A stretch of DNA of 64,000 nt from Kribbella italica (GTDB lineage: Bacteria > Actinomycetota > Actinomycetes > Propionibacteriales > Kribbellaceae). A program made the position numbers and the translations under genes. The DNA is taken from the NCBI RefSeq assembly GCF_014205135.1, contig NZ_JACHMY010000001.1, positions 2,418,001 through 2,482,000 of the forward strand. Reading direction: 5' to 3'. The notes beneath the pieces were generated by a model. It did no database searches. It was not told the DNA's origin and was given only the letters and a program-made list of their open reading frames with translations. The first letter of the stretch is position 1; every line of letters begins with the position of its first letter. Shown piece by piece: positions 27,048-35,422 of the stretch.

Positions 27048-27620
27048 GCTCGGCGGCGTGAAGGCCGCGAGCACGGTGGCTGTGATGTGACCGGCCGCCT
27101 CGTCAGCCGTCAACCGGCCTGCGGCGATCTCGTCGGCGGCGCCGTGCATGACGCTGTGCAGGACCGCGACCAGCCACGCGGTGGCCAGGTCGGTGCGGAA
27201 CACACCTTCGTCGCGGCCGCGCTCGACCAAGCGCTCCATCCGCTCGGCCGGACCGGCGTGCAGCTCGCGGATCCTGCGGGGCGGGAGAACGTCCTGAGCC
27301 GCGATCAGCAGTGAGCGCGACTGGTTCACCAGCTGCCAGCTCGAGTCGATCAGGCGGGCGAGCGCGTCGCGCGGATCGCCGGACAGGTCCACCGCCTCCA
27401 GCCCGGCGTGACCGTCGGCGATGGCGCGCGTCATCGCGGCCTCGATCAGGTCGGCGCGGTTCGGGAAATGACCGTAGACGGTGACCCGCCCGACGCCGGC
27501 CGCCTTGGCGATCTCGCTGACGCTGGCCTCCGGGTTCCGGCCCAGCGAACGGATCGCGGCCTCGAGGATCGCCTCGATACTGCGCTGCGCGTCGGCTCGT
27601 CTGGTCGGAGTCGCGGTCAC
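27045..27620 (-). CDS. TetR/AcrR family repressor
   Basis: 191 aa. The N-terminal helix-turn-helix (about 12-60) includes ASVSEIAKAAGVGRVTVYGHF and the following FPNRADLIEAAM. The C-terminal ligand/dimer domain is variable. GTG start with GGAG upstream. It is divergent from an MFS exporter gene, with a perfect 12-bp inverted repeat between them (27645-27680). It very likely represses both genes until a toxic ligand binds, the standard TetR/efflux arrangement. Confidence 0.92.
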   Translation of the reverse strand: MTATPTRRADAQRSIEAILEAAIRSLGRNPEASVSEIAKAAGVGRVTVYGHFPNRADLIEAAMTRAIADGHAGLEAVDLSGDPRDALARLIDSSWQLVNQSRSLLIAAQDVLPPRRIRELHAGPAERMERLVERGRDEGVFRTDLATAWLVAVLHSVMHGAADEIAAGRLTADEAAGHITATVLAAFTPPS

Positions 27621-27644
27621 ACCATCTCCTCTTGTCGAACACCG

Positions 27645-27680
27645 GTGTACGAGTTACTGTAGCGCACCTAACTCGTACAC
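27645..27680. promoter_or_regulatory. TetR operator between repressor and MFS genes
   Basis: GTGTACGAGTTA (27645-27656) and TAACTCGTACAC (27669-27680) are perfect 12-bp inverted arms with a 12-nt spacer. ACACCGGTGT at 27639-27648 is a further small palindrome overlapping the left arm. The site ends 24 nt before the MFS start and begins 24 nt from the TetR start. Confidence 0.8.
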
Positions 27681-27704
27681 CACTGTTCGGATTTGGAGAA
27701 TCTC

Positions 27705-29072
27705 GTGGCGGAGCAGATCGCCGATCCCCGCCGCTGGCGCCTGCTGGCGGTGCTGGGCGTCGCCCAGTTCATGCTGATCCTGGACGTGACCGTGGTCGCG
27801 ATCGCGCTGCCGCACATCGGCACCGACCTCGGCCTCGCGCGCGACACCCTGACCTGGGTCGTCAGCGCGTACACCTTGATGTTCGGCGGGCTGATGCTGC
27901 TCGGTGGCCGGGCGGCGGACCTGTTCGGCGCCCGCCGGGTGGTGCTCACCGGGCTGCTCGTGTTCACCGTGGCGTCGCTGGTCACGGGCCTGGCCGACAA
28001 CGCCACCACGGTGATCGCGGGCCGAGTTGCCCAAGGCATCGGTGCGGCGATGCTGTCGCCGGCCGCGCTGTCGGTGGTGACCAAGACGTTCGAGGGCGAG
28101 GAACGCAACAAGGCGCTGGGGATCTGGTCCGCCCTGGGTGGCGGCGGTTCGGCGATCGGCGTACTGCTCGGCGGGCTGCTGACCGCGGGGCCGGGCTGGC
28201 AGTGGGTGTTCTACATCAACGTCCCGATCGGCATCGCCGTGTTCGTCGTACTGAGCCGGACGCTGCGCGGTGACCTGCCGACAGGCCAGCGAGCCCGGCT
28301 CGACGTACCGGGTGCGCTTCTGGTGACCGCCGGGACCGGTACGGCGATCTACGCGCTGATCAACGCGGGCGACCGGGGCTGGCTCAGCGGCCGGACGCTC
28401 GGAACCCTCGCGGGTGCGATCGTTCTGTACGCCGTGTTCGCGCTGGTGCAGCGCGCCAGCAAGTCGCCCTTGATGGACCTGCGGATCCTGACCCGCCGCC
28501 CGGTGGCCACGGGTACGCTCCTGATCCTGGTCGCGACGGCGTTGATGATCGCGGTCTTCTTCCTCGGCTCGTTCTACCTCCAGCACCACCAGGGCTACGG
28601 CGCCCTGCGGACCGGCCTGCTGTTCCTCCCGGTGGCCGTGGCGACAATCCTCGGCGCCCAGTTGGCCGGCCGCGCCATCGGCGGCGCGGGCGTCCGCAAG
28701 GTCGCGGTGACCAGCCTGCTGATCGCCGCGGCCGGTACGGCGGTCGCCGCACTCTGGGACGGCCCGGTCGCCGTCGTGGCCGGCATCAGCATCGGCGCCG
28801 CCGGGATCGGCGCGGCCTTCGTCGCCTCGTCGGTGACCACGCTCTCCCAGATCGGCCACCACGAGGCCGGCACCGCCTCCGGCCTCCTCAGCACCTTCCA
28901 CGAGTTCGGCGCCGCCCTCGGCGTCGCCGTCGTCTCCAGCCTCGCCGCCGCCAGCCTCACCGGCGCCACCACCACCGGCTTCACCAGGGGCTACACCTTC
29001 GCCGCCATCACCGCCGCGGTCACCGCCGTACTCGCACTCCTGCTCGTCCCCTCGCCCAAACCGACCACCTGA
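27705..29072 (+). CDS. MFS drug efflux transporter, 14-TM DHA2/EmrB type
   Basis: 455 aa. Begins RRWRLLAVLGVAQFMLILD, the usual DHA2 start, with motif A-like GGRAADLFGARRV and motif C in the ALGGGGSAIGVLLGGLLT stretch. About 14 hydrophobic segments. GTG 27705 is chosen, with GGAG 7 nt upstream; an in-frame TTG 12 nt earlier is less likely. It is controlled by the divergent TetR gene through the 27645-27680 operator. Proton-driven export of a hydrophobic drug or metabolite is the expected role; substrate unknown. Confidence 0.92.
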   Translation: MAEQIADPRRWRLLAVLGVAQFMLILDVTVVAIALPHIGTDLGLARDTLTWVVSAYTLMFGGLMLLGGRAADLFGARRVVLTGLLVFTVASLVTGLADNATTVIAGRVAQGIGAAMLSPAALSVVTKTFEGEERNKALGIWSALGGGGSAIGVLLGGLLTAGPGWQWVFYINVPIGIAVFVVLSRTLRGDLPTGQRARLDVPGALLVTAGTGTAIYALINAGDRGWLSGRTLGTLAGAIVLYAVFALVQRASKSPLMDLRILTRRPVATGTLLILVATALMIAVFFLGSFYLQHHQGYGALRTGLLFLPVAVATILGAQLAGRAIGGAGVRKVAVTSLLIAAAGTAVAALWDGPVAVVAGISIGAAGIGAAFVASSVTTLSQIGHHEAGTASGLLSTFHEFGAALGVAVVSSLAAASLTGATTTGFTRGYTFAAITAAVTAVLALLLVPSPKPTT

Positions 29073-29148
29073 CCCGGCCGACGGCTCAGGCGGCCGGAGC
29101 GTCGTGCTTGCGGACGAAGTCCACCGCACCACCTGACCTCCACCCTGA

Positions 29149-29191
29149 CGTCGCCAGGGGGCGCCCGGGAGAACCGGGCGCCCTGGCGACG
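29149..29191. terminator. Long hairpin between convergent genes
   Basis: CGTCGCCAGGG plus CGCCCGG (29149-29168, with a 2-nt G bulge) pairs with 29174-29191 around the loop GAGAA. It lies between the MFS gene and the convergent membrane-protein gene whose stop is at 29195, and probably serves both directions. Confidence 0.7.
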
Positions 29192-29194
29192 GCG

Positions 29195-30217
29195 TCAGGG
29201 AAGGGCGGTGGCCGCGTCGAACCAGGTGCGGGGATCGGTCGGCACCGGAGCGCGATCGAGGTTCGCGGCGATCTTGTCCAATTCGGCGCGGCCGTCGGCC
29301 AGGGTGGCCGGCACGCTGATGACGAGCTTGAACCCGTTGCCGGTGACGACGAGCTCGGGCCGGCTGTGGACCACCTGGTACGTCGTACCCGACGGCGCGG
29401 CGAGCGAGGTCACGCTGTACTCGATCCGGATCCCCTGGTCCTTGTCCGCGGTGACGACCCCTGGCACCGGCGCGCCCTTCGCCGCGTACACACCGAACCG
29501 CTTCGGAACGCCAGCCAGGTGCGGATCCTGGCGGATCACCGACACTCCGGTCGGACGGAACCCGGCCGGCAGATAGGTGAGGCGCAGCGGCGAGGGCAGC
29601 ACGGCCCGGCCGAAGACGGACCGCCGCGCGATCTCGAGCGACTGGCCGGCGTCGAACTCGAAGGTGGTGGGCTTGGTGCACTCACTGCGGGCCCAGGAGT
29701 TCTCGGCGTACGACCAGACGACCGCGCCCTGCCGGAGCGTGCCGTCGGGGTTCTTGCCCGATCCGTACTGGAAGCCGCGGCTCTGCCCGACGGTGATCGG
29801 AGTCGCGCCCGCCGGGATCTGCTTCACGTCGAAACCGCCAGGACGGTACCGCGTGACGCCGCAGCGCGGCTCCGGCCGGCCGGTGTCGATCAGGACGGAG
29901 TGATCCCCGGTGCTGGTGATGCCTTGCGTGCTGTAGCGCATCCCCGGCAGCAGGTCGACGGTGATGCCGGTGAACCAGGGGTTCGTCGCCGGTGGCTCCG
30001 CCGCCACTGGTGGCGCGGACTGCCGGGCCTGCCCTACCAATGGGATGGCGACCGCGGCTGCCGCGGTGGCGAGGACGACCCCGACGACCATCGGCGTCCG
30101 GCCGCGTCGTACCGGGCGGCGGCTGGTGCTGGGCAGGTTCGCCAGGATGTCGTCGGGGTGTGGGGCCGAGGTCGCGAGGTGGTCGAAGGCATCGCGCAGA
30201 TCGTGTTCAGTACGCAT
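29195..30217 (-). CDS. Single-pass membrane protein paired with a SigE-family sigma factor
   Basis: 340 aa. The ~45-residue cytoplasmic N-terminus (RTEHDLRDAFDHLA, then HPDDILANL) resembles the short sigma-interacting tails of actinobacterial SigE-associated proteins. A transmembrane helix at about 43-63 (MVVGVVLATAAAAVAIPLVG) leads to a ~270-residue extracytoplasmic domain of unknown fold. ATG 30217, preceded by GGAG, overlaps the sigma gene end by 11 nt. I infer an anti-sigma or signal-receiving role from context; there is no zinc-finger motif and the family is not recognised. Confidence 0.7.
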   Translation of the reverse strand: MRTEHDLRDAFDHLATSAPHPDDILANLPSTSRRPVRRGRTPMVVGVVLATAAAAVAIPLVGQARQSAPPVAAEPPATNPWFTGITVDLLPGMRYSTQGITSTGDHSVLIDTGRPEPRCGVTRYRPGGFDVKQIPAGATPITVGQSRGFQYGSGKNPDGTLRQGAVVWSYAENSWARSECTKPTTFEFDAGQSLEIARRSVFGRAVLPSPLRLTYLPAGFRPTGVSVIRQDPHLAGVPKRFGVYAAKGAPVPGVVTADKDQGIRIEYSVTSLAAPSGTTYQVVHSRPELVVTGNGFKLVISVPATLADGRAELDKIAANLDRAPVPTDPRTWFDAATALP

Positions 30218-30701
30218 GGTGGGCTCCGGTGAGAGTGGGAGTGAGTTCGACTCGCAAGGTGGCCAGGGCGCGTGACGCGTAGCCACGCACGGTGCCCGCG
30301 GAACAGCCGAGAGTCTCGGCGATCTCCTGGTCGGACTGACCGCCGTAGTACCGCAGGACCAGGACCGCCCGCTGCCGAGCAGGCAGCTTGGCCAGTCGCG
30401 CGATCAGTTCGTCACGATCGGCGTGCTGGTTCGCGTGGTCCGGCGCCGTCTCGTCCACCCGGATCTCCGGTCGCGGAACGATCCGCGACCACTTCCGGCG
30501 CCAGGACAAGAACTCGTTCACCACCATCCGCCGGACGTACGCGTCGATGCTGTCCGCCTGGCCGACCCGCTCCCACTTCCGGTGAGCCTTCAGGAGTGCC
30601 TCCTGCACGACGTCCTCCGCGAGGTGCGGGCTGCCGCACAGCACGGTCGCGAAGCGCAACAACGCCGGCAGGCCCCGATGGGTCCATTCGTCGAAGGTCA
30701 A
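30207..30701 (-). CDS. SigE-family ECF sigma factor
   Basis: 164 aa. Starts LTFDEWTHRGLPALLRFATVL, the typical beginning of actinobacterial SigE-family (SigE_fam_strep-like) factors. Region 2 ends with ADSIDAYVRRMVVNEFLSWRR; region 4 has DQEIAETLGCSAGTVRGYASRALATLR. I chose TTG 30701, which has GGGAG about 8 nt upstream and puts the conserved TFDEW at the start; an upstream ATG would add 42 unconserved residues. It is coupled to the membrane protein gene that follows. Confidence 0.88.
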   Translation of the reverse strand: MTFDEWTHRGLPALLRFATVLCGSPHLAEDVVQEALLKAHRKWERVGQADSIDAYVRRMVVNEFLSWRRKWSRIVPRPEIRVDETAPDHANQHADRDELIARLAKLPARQRAVLVLRYYGGQSDQEIAETLGCSAGTVRGYASRALATLRVELTPTLTGAHHAY

Positions 30702-30901
30702 GGAGCACTCCCTGGTCAGAGGCCGGCGGAACGCGGCCTGTCCCCCTGAAGACGCGGCGTTCCGCTGATCTGTTGTGCGACCGGCGGAAGACATCATGCA
30801 GCGCCACGCGGGCGTGAGGTGCGCCACGGGGCGTCACAGTCGGGGCGGCTGTGGGGTCATACGGGTAAGAGCGCCGAGCAGGAGGACAGGGAGGGCGAGT
30901 C

Positions 30902-32284
30902 ATGGACCGTCCGTTGGACAAGCTGCGAGCCAGGGTGTTTCCCGACCAGTGGTCGTTGTTGTTCGGGCAGATCGCCTTCTACAGCTTCGTGGTGATCGTG
31001 CTCAGCGGCCTCGTGCTGATGGTGTACTACGACCCGTCCGTCGAGCACGTCGTGTACGACGGCCCGTACGCACCGCTGCGCGGTGTCCACATGTCGCGGG
31101 CCCTGGACTCCACACTCCAGCTCAGCTTCGAGGTCCGTGGTGGGTTGCTGGCGAGGCAGGTTCATCACTGGGCCACGCTGCTGATGGTGGCGTCGATCAC
31201 GCTGCACCTGCTGCGGCTGTTCTTCACCGGTGGGTTCCGCCGGCCGCGCCGCCTGGCGTGGTTCGTGGTCTTCGGCCTGCTCGTCACCATGCTGGGCGCG
31301 GCCCTCACCGGCACCTCGCTCCCCGACGACCTAGCGTCCGGCATGAGCCTCGCCGTACTCGACGGTGTCCTGAAAGCGACGCCGTTCGTCGGCACGGCCG
31401 TCTCGGAGCTGCTGTTCGGCGGGCAGTTCCCGGGCGACGTGATCGCGTGGTTCTACCCGTTGCACGTCTACGTCCTGCCCGCCGTACTGGTCGTCCTCTT
31501 CGTGGCCGGCGCGGTCCTCGCGCTCAAGCACCGGCCCGCGCAGTACGCCGGCCCTGGACGCACGGAGAACAACGTCGTCGGCCACCGAGGCTCCGTCGCC
31601 GCGGTCAAGAGTGTCGGGCTGTTCTGCTTCGTCGCGGCGGTCGCGCTCTTGCTGGCTGCGACGGCCACCATCAACCCGATCTGGCTGTACGGCCCCGCCG
31701 ACCCGGCGAACGCCTCCGCCGGAGTCGGCCCGGCCTGGTACCTCGCCTTCCTCGACGGCTCGCTCCGGCTCGCGCCCGGCTGGGAGTTCGTCCTGTGGGG
31801 CAGGACCGTCACCGTGGCAGTCCTGCTGCCGGTCGCCGCCTGCACGTTGTTCCTCGCACTCGTTGCCGTCTACCCCTTCATCGAAGAGCGGTTCACCCGC
31901 GACCACCGGAACCATCACCTCCTCGAGCGGCCGCGCTTCAACCCGATCCGCACCGGCATCGGCGTCGCGGGTATGACCTTCTACGGCGTCCTCTGGGCCG
32001 CGGCCAGCGCGGACACCATCGCCATCCAGTTCCACCTCTCCGTCAACGCCCTGCTGCACGCCTTCCAGGTCCTCCTGATCCTCGGCCCACCCGCAGGCTT
32101 CGCCATCGCCCGCCGCATCTGCCTCGGCCTGCAGGACCGGGACCTCCAGATCGCCACCACCGGCCTCGAGACCGGCCAGATGATGCGCACTCCGAACGGT
32201 GGGTACGTCGAGAAGCACCGCCCCCTCGACGCCTACCGCCGCTACCAACTCGTCGGCAGCCACCCCCAGGAGAGGAAACCCTGA
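30902..32284 (+). CDS. Orphan QcrB-like cytochrome b, apparently lacking one haem ligand
   Basis: 460 aa integral membrane protein. The core resembles the b subunit of the actinobacterial bcc complex: RQVHHWATLLMVASITLHLLRLF (broken at residue 100) with His88 and His102 14 apart, FFTGGFRRPRR, and the AGPGRTENNVVGHRG loop. In helix D, His188 (YPLHVYVLP) is present, but the expected partner 14-15 residues later is not: positions 201-204 read VAGA. The haem bH site therefore seems incomplete. No Rieske or cytochrome c gene is adjacent. GGAGG and GAGGG precede the ATG. Could be a modified redox protein. Confidence 0.85.
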   Translation: MDRPLDKLRARVFPDQWSLLFGQIAFYSFVVIVLSGLVLMVYYDPSVEHVVYDGPYAPLRGVHMSRALDSTLQLSFEVRGGLLARQVHHWATLLMVASITLHLLRLFFTGGFRRPRRLAWFVVFGLLVTMLGAALTGTSLPDDLASGMSLAVLDGVLKATPFVGTAVSELLFGGQFPGDVIAWFYPLHVYVLPAVLVVLFVAGAVLALKHRPAQYAGPGRTENNVVGHRGSVAAVKSVGLFCFVAAVALLLAATATINPIWLYGPADPANASAGVGPAWYLAFLDGSLRLAPGWEFVLWGRTVTVAVLLPVAACTLFLALVAVYPFIEERFTRDHRNHHLLERPRFNPIRTGIGVAGMTFYGVLWAAASADTIAIQFHLSVNALLHAFQVLLILGPPAGFAIARRICLGLQDRDLQIATTGLETGQMMRTPNGGYVEKHRPLDAYRRYQLVGSHPQERKP

Positions 32285-32289
32285 GCCCT

Positions 32290-33189
32290 TCAGCCGGCGG
32301 CCACGGCGTGCGTGAACGCGATCGTGCGCGCCCGCTCCTGCGCCGTACCGACCGGCGCCACCATGAACTCCGTCGTACCGGCCTCGGCGAACCGCCGCAG
32401 CTGCCGCGCGACCTCGTCCTCGTCCCCCACGACCGCAGTGTCCTCGGGTCCGTTCGCCGCGCCGCGATCGAGGATCGCCCGGTACGCCGGAAGCGATCCC
32501 GCCACCCCGTAGTGCTCCTTGATCCACCCCCGCGCGCCGTCCGGATCATCCGTCACCGCGACGCAGACGCACGCGATCACCTGCGCCGACGGCCGGCTCC
32601 CCGCCGCCTTGTCGATCGTCGGCCGCACGTAGTCGCCGATCACCTCCGGCCCGGCCCAGCTCGTCACCGTCCCGTCGGCCAGCTCACCCGCGATCGCCAG
32701 CATCCGGGGGCCGAGCGCCGCGAGGATGAGTTCGGGCGGTACCGCTCCCGCAACGCTGACCTGTCCCGCCGCCGTCAGCAGGTCGCCGTGGTGGTCGACC
32801 GGCTCTCCGCGCACCAGCGGCGCCAGCGTTTCGACGTACTCGCGCATGTACTTGGCCGGCTGCTTCATCGAGAGGCCGTACTGGCCTTCGACGATCACCG
32901 GATGACTGGACCCGATGCCCAGCGTGAGCCGGTTGCCGGTCGCCGCCTGCACGCTGAGCGCCTGCGCCGCCAGGGCCAACGGGTGCCGCGGATAGACCGG
33001 TACGACGCCGACCGCGTACTGGATGCGGGAGGCGTGCGGGCCGAGCGCGGCGATCAGGGTCAGCGCGTCCCAGCCGGTCCGCTGACTGCACCAGATCCGG
33101 CTGACGCCGCTGTCCTCGGCGGCCCGCGCGTCGATCGCGATCTCCTCGATCGTGCGGGCCTCGTCCTGGATCCACAGTCCGATTCTCAT
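32290..33189 (-). CDS. LLM class F420-dependent oxidoreductase
   Basis: 299 aa. Luciferase-like monooxygenase TIM barrel, with RIGLWIQDEARTIEEIA at the start, RIQYAVGVVPVYPRHPLALA, and GNRLTLGIGSSHPVIVEG, a pattern of the F420-dependent TIGR03564-like group. GGAG lies before ATG 33189. It is tail to tail with the cytochrome b gene (5-nt gap) and divergent from a LysR gene. It probably reduces or oxidises a small organic substrate with F420; the substrate is unknown. Confidence 0.88.
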   Translation of the reverse strand: MRIGLWIQDEARTIEEIAIDARAAEDSGVSRIWCSQRTGWDALTLIAALGPHASRIQYAVGVVPVYPRHPLALAAQALSVQAATGNRLTLGIGSSHPVIVEGQYGLSMKQPAKYMREYVETLAPLVRGEPVDHHGDLLTAAGQVSVAGAVPPELILAALGPRMLAIAGELADGTVTSWAGPEVIGDYVRPTIDKAAGSRPSAQVIACVCVAVTDDPDGARGWIKEHYGVAGSLPAYRAILDRGAANGPEDTAVVGDEDEVARQLRRFAEAGTTEFMVAPVGTAQERARTIAFTHAVAAG

Positions 33190-33224
33190 GTCTCCAGTCA
33201 ACGCACGGCGTGGCGCCCGACCAA

Positions 33225-33238
33225 GGGTCGGCCGACCC
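33225..33238. promoter_or_regulatory. 14-nt perfect palindrome in the LLM/LysR divergent region
   Basis: GGGTCGGCCGACCC is perfectly self-complementary and lies 35 nt upstream of the LLM start and 41 nt upstream of the LysR start. It is a candidate LysR site, although the canonical T-N11-A pattern is not exact. Confidence 0.5.
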
Positions 33239-33278
33239 GCGCAGCGATAAGCTTTCGTGATCGATCGCGGGAGGTCCG

Positions 33279-34139
33279 ATGGAACTGCGGCAGCTGAGGT
33301 ACTTCGTCACGGTCGCCGAGGAACTGCACTTCGGCAAGGCCGCCGAGCGCCTCGCGATCGTCCAGCCGGCCGTCAGTCAGCAGGTCGCCCGGCTCGAACG
33401 CGAGCTCGGGCTGCGCCTGTTCGACCGGTCCTCGCGCCGGGTCACCCTGACCGGCGACGGCGTACGCATGCTCCGCGAGGCCCGCGCCGTGCTCGCTGCC
33501 GCGGACCACGCCGGCACCGTCGCGGCCGAACTCGCCGCCGGACAGGCCGGCGTCTTCCGCATCGGCACCAGCCCCGGCCTGCGCGACCGGCTCGAACGCG
33601 GGCTCGCCACCCTGCGATCCGCTTCCCCCGGCATCGAGATCCAGCTCACCTCGCGCCCGCCGGCCCAGCAGCTCGACGCCGTCCGGACCGGCGAGCTCGA
33701 TGTCGCCTTCGTCCGCGGGCCCGTCTCCTCCCGCGGACTCCGCGCGGTCCCGTTGTGGGAGGAGCCGCTGTCCGTGCTGCTTCCGTCGACCCACCGCACC
33801 GACGACCAGGTGAAGCTCGTCGACCTCACCGCGCTTCCCCTCCGCCTCCCGGCCAGGACCGACGACCCCGCCCTCCACGACGCGATCCACCAGGCCTGCC
33901 GTACGGCCGGATTCGAGCCGCTGCCCGGCCGCCCGATCGACAGCTTCGAGGACGCGGTCGTCGAGATGACCAACGGCACGCCCGCCTGGACCGTCGTCTA
34001 CGGGACCGCCTGCGAGAGTCCCGAGGACGCGCTGTGGATGGGTCCCGTCACGCCTGCTCTCACCGTTCCCGGTCACCTCGTCGTGTCCGCCGACCGTCCG
34101 CCGACCTGCCTGGACACGTTGATCAACGCCTTCAGCTGA
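33279..34139 (+). CDS. LysR family transcriptional regulator
   Basis: 286 aa. N-terminal winged helix (1-60): MELRQLRYFVTVAEELHFGKAAERL is split by the first helix; AIVQPAVSQQVARLERELG is the recognition helix, then LFDRSSRRVTLT. A two-lobed effector-binding domain follows. It is divergent from the LLM oxidoreductase gene with an 89-nt shared region containing a perfect palindrome, so it most likely regulates that gene and itself. Inducer unknown. Confidence 0.92.
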   Translation: MELRQLRYFVTVAEELHFGKAAERLAIVQPAVSQQVARLERELGLRLFDRSSRRVTLTGDGVRMLREARAVLAAADHAGTVAAELAAGQAGVFRIGTSPGLRDRLERGLATLRSASPGIEIQLTSRPPAQQLDAVRTGELDVAFVRGPVSSRGLRAVPLWEEPLSVLLPSTHRTDDQVKLVDLTALPLRLPARTDDPALHDAIHQACRTAGFEPLPGRPIDSFEDAVVEMTNGTPAWTVVYGTACESPEDALWMGPVTPALTVPGHLVVSADRPPTCLDTLINAFS

Positions 34140-34160
34140 AGGGCGGGTCCTGCCGGGGGT

Positions 34161-34913
34161 TCAGAGCCCTTCGGCGAGCCAAGGGATCAGGACGTCGAGC
34201 AGCCGGTCGGGAGCGTCCAACGGGATCAGGTGGCCGCAGTCCTCGAGCTGGACCGTGGTGAGATCGTTGGCGAGGGCAACGAGTTGGGCGCCCAGCGCCG
34301 GACCGACCGGATGCGCGCCGATGGCGAGCACCGGCAACTCCAGCCGGTCCAGCTGCGCCAGTTCCTTCGCCGTACGGGGCATTGCTCGATAGTGCTCGAA
34401 CCCACCCGCCAGCGCCGTACGTCCTGTGTACGCCGTTGCGAACGCGTCGGTCAGCTCGGCCCCGATGCCCTCGCCATCGGCGGTTCCCGCCCGCAGGAAC
34501 CACTCGACGTACTCGCGCTCGTGGCCAACCAGTACGCCCTCCGCCAGCCCCGGCACCTGATGGAACCCGAACCACCACGGCGGACCGCCCCGCAGGAAGT
34601 CTTCCGCTCCGGCAACCCCCGGCAGGACCGCCTCCATCACGACCAGCCTGTCGACCCGGCCCCTCAGCGCCAGCCCCACCGCCGCCGGGACTCCGGCGTC
34701 GATCCCAACCGCCGTCGCCCGGTCGATCCCGAGACCGTCGAGCACGTCCGCCAGCCGGTCCGCGAGTTCCAGCGCCGACCCACCCTCGACGAGGTCCGGG
34801 GCGACCACCCGGTGCGTCTCCGCAAGGCGCGGCGCGGCGCGTTCCCACAGCCGGTGGGTGTGCGGGAATCCGTGCAGCAGCACGATCGCGGGTCCAGTCC
34901 CAGTGTCGATCAC
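34161..34913 (-). CDS. Alpha/beta hydrolase
   Basis: 250 aa. The oxyanion motif is VLLHGFPHTHRLWE near the N-terminus. The position of the nucleophile elbow reads AVGIDAGVPAAVGLA, so Asp occupies the usual Ser place, as in haloalkane or fluoroacetate dehalogenase and epoxide hydrolase relatives. The catalytic His is in QLEDCGHLIPLDAP near the C-terminus. Divergent from the HxlR gene with an 8-bp inverted repeat between. Probably a detoxifying hydrolase (epoxide hydrolase-like) induced by its substrate; exact reaction unproven. Confidence 0.87.
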   Translation of the reverse strand: MIDTGTGPAIVLLHGFPHTHRLWERAAPRLAETHRVVAPDLVEGGSALELADRLADVLDGLGIDRATAVGIDAGVPAAVGLALRGRVDRLVVMEAVLPGVAGAEDFLRGGPPWWFGFHQVPGLAEGVLVGHEREYVEWFLRAGTADGEGIGAELTDAFATAYTGRTALAGGFEHYRAMPRTAKELAQLDRLELPVLAIGAHPVGPALGAQLVALANDLTTVQLEDCGHLIPLDAPDRLLDVLIPWLAEGL

Positions 34914-34929
34914 TCGACGCCTCCTCGGT

Positions 34930-34955
34930 TACCGTTGGTGACCTGGTCAACGGTA
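34930..34955. promoter_or_regulatory. HxlR operator candidate
   Basis: TACCGTTG (34930-34937) and CAACGGTA (34948-34955) are perfect inverted arms with a 10-nt spacer, placed in the 59-nt gap between the divergent hydrolase and HxlR genes. This is the expected site for an HxlR dimer controlling both. Confidence 0.7.
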
Positions 34956-34972
34956 GAAACCCTGGAGGCAGC

Positions 34973-35383
34973 ATGGAAGATCGCACTTCCACGACACCTG
35001 GTCACCCCGAGGTGACCTCCTCCCCGCGCGGCGACCTGTTCAGCCCCGAGTGCCCCACCCGCCGCCTGCTCGACCGGGTCGGCAGCAAGTGGGTCGCGAT
35101 GATCGTCAAGACCCTCGCGGAAGCGGGCGAGTTGCGCTACGCCGACCTCAAGCGCCGCACGCCCGGCGTCTCCGCCAAGATGCTCACCCAGACCCTGCGC
35201 GGCCTCGAGGACGACCATCTCGTCGTACGGCGGGTCGAACCGACCGTCCCACCCGCCGTGCACTACTCCCTGACGCCGCTCGGCCGATCCCTCGACGAAC
35301 CCCTGGCCGCCCTCCGCGACTGGGCCGAGACCCACATGTCCGAAATCGACCAGCACCGGCAAGAGACCGCCCGCCAGGCGTAG
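34973..35383 (+). CDS. HxlR family transcriptional regulator
   Basis: 136 aa. Short winged-helix regulator with the HxlR core: ECPTRRLLDRVGSKWVAMIV, then LRYADLKRRTPGVSAKMLTQTLRGLE divided by the recognition helix, and VHYSLTPLGRSL in the wing. Cys at ECP may be redox- or electrophile-sensing, as in known HxlR/HypR members. GGAGG lies 5-9 nt before ATG 34973. It is divergent from the hydrolase gene it probably controls. Confidence 0.92.
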   Translation: MEDRTSTTPGHPEVTSSPRGDLFSPECPTRRLLDRVGSKWVAMIVKTLAEAGELRYADLKRRTPGVSAKMLTQTLRGLEDDHLVVRRVEPTVPPAVHYSLTPLGRSLDEPLAALRDWAETHMSEIDQHRQETARQA

Positions 35384-35399
35384 TACCAACCGCGAGCGC

Positions 35400-35420
35400 G
35401 GCGCCCGTGGCGGGAGCGCC
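35400..35420. terminator. Hairpin between HxlR and sensor kinase genes
   Basis: GGCGCCCG (35400-35407) pairs with CGGGAGCGCC (35411-35420), with one bulged A and loop TGG. It lies between two convergent stops (35383 and 35423). Confidence 0.5.
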
Positions 35421-35422
35421 GA

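Noticed and set aside
33225..33238. GGGTCGGCCGACCC as a rho-independent terminator
   Set aside because: It lies between two divergent starts, not after a gene, and has no loop; a regulator site is more likely.
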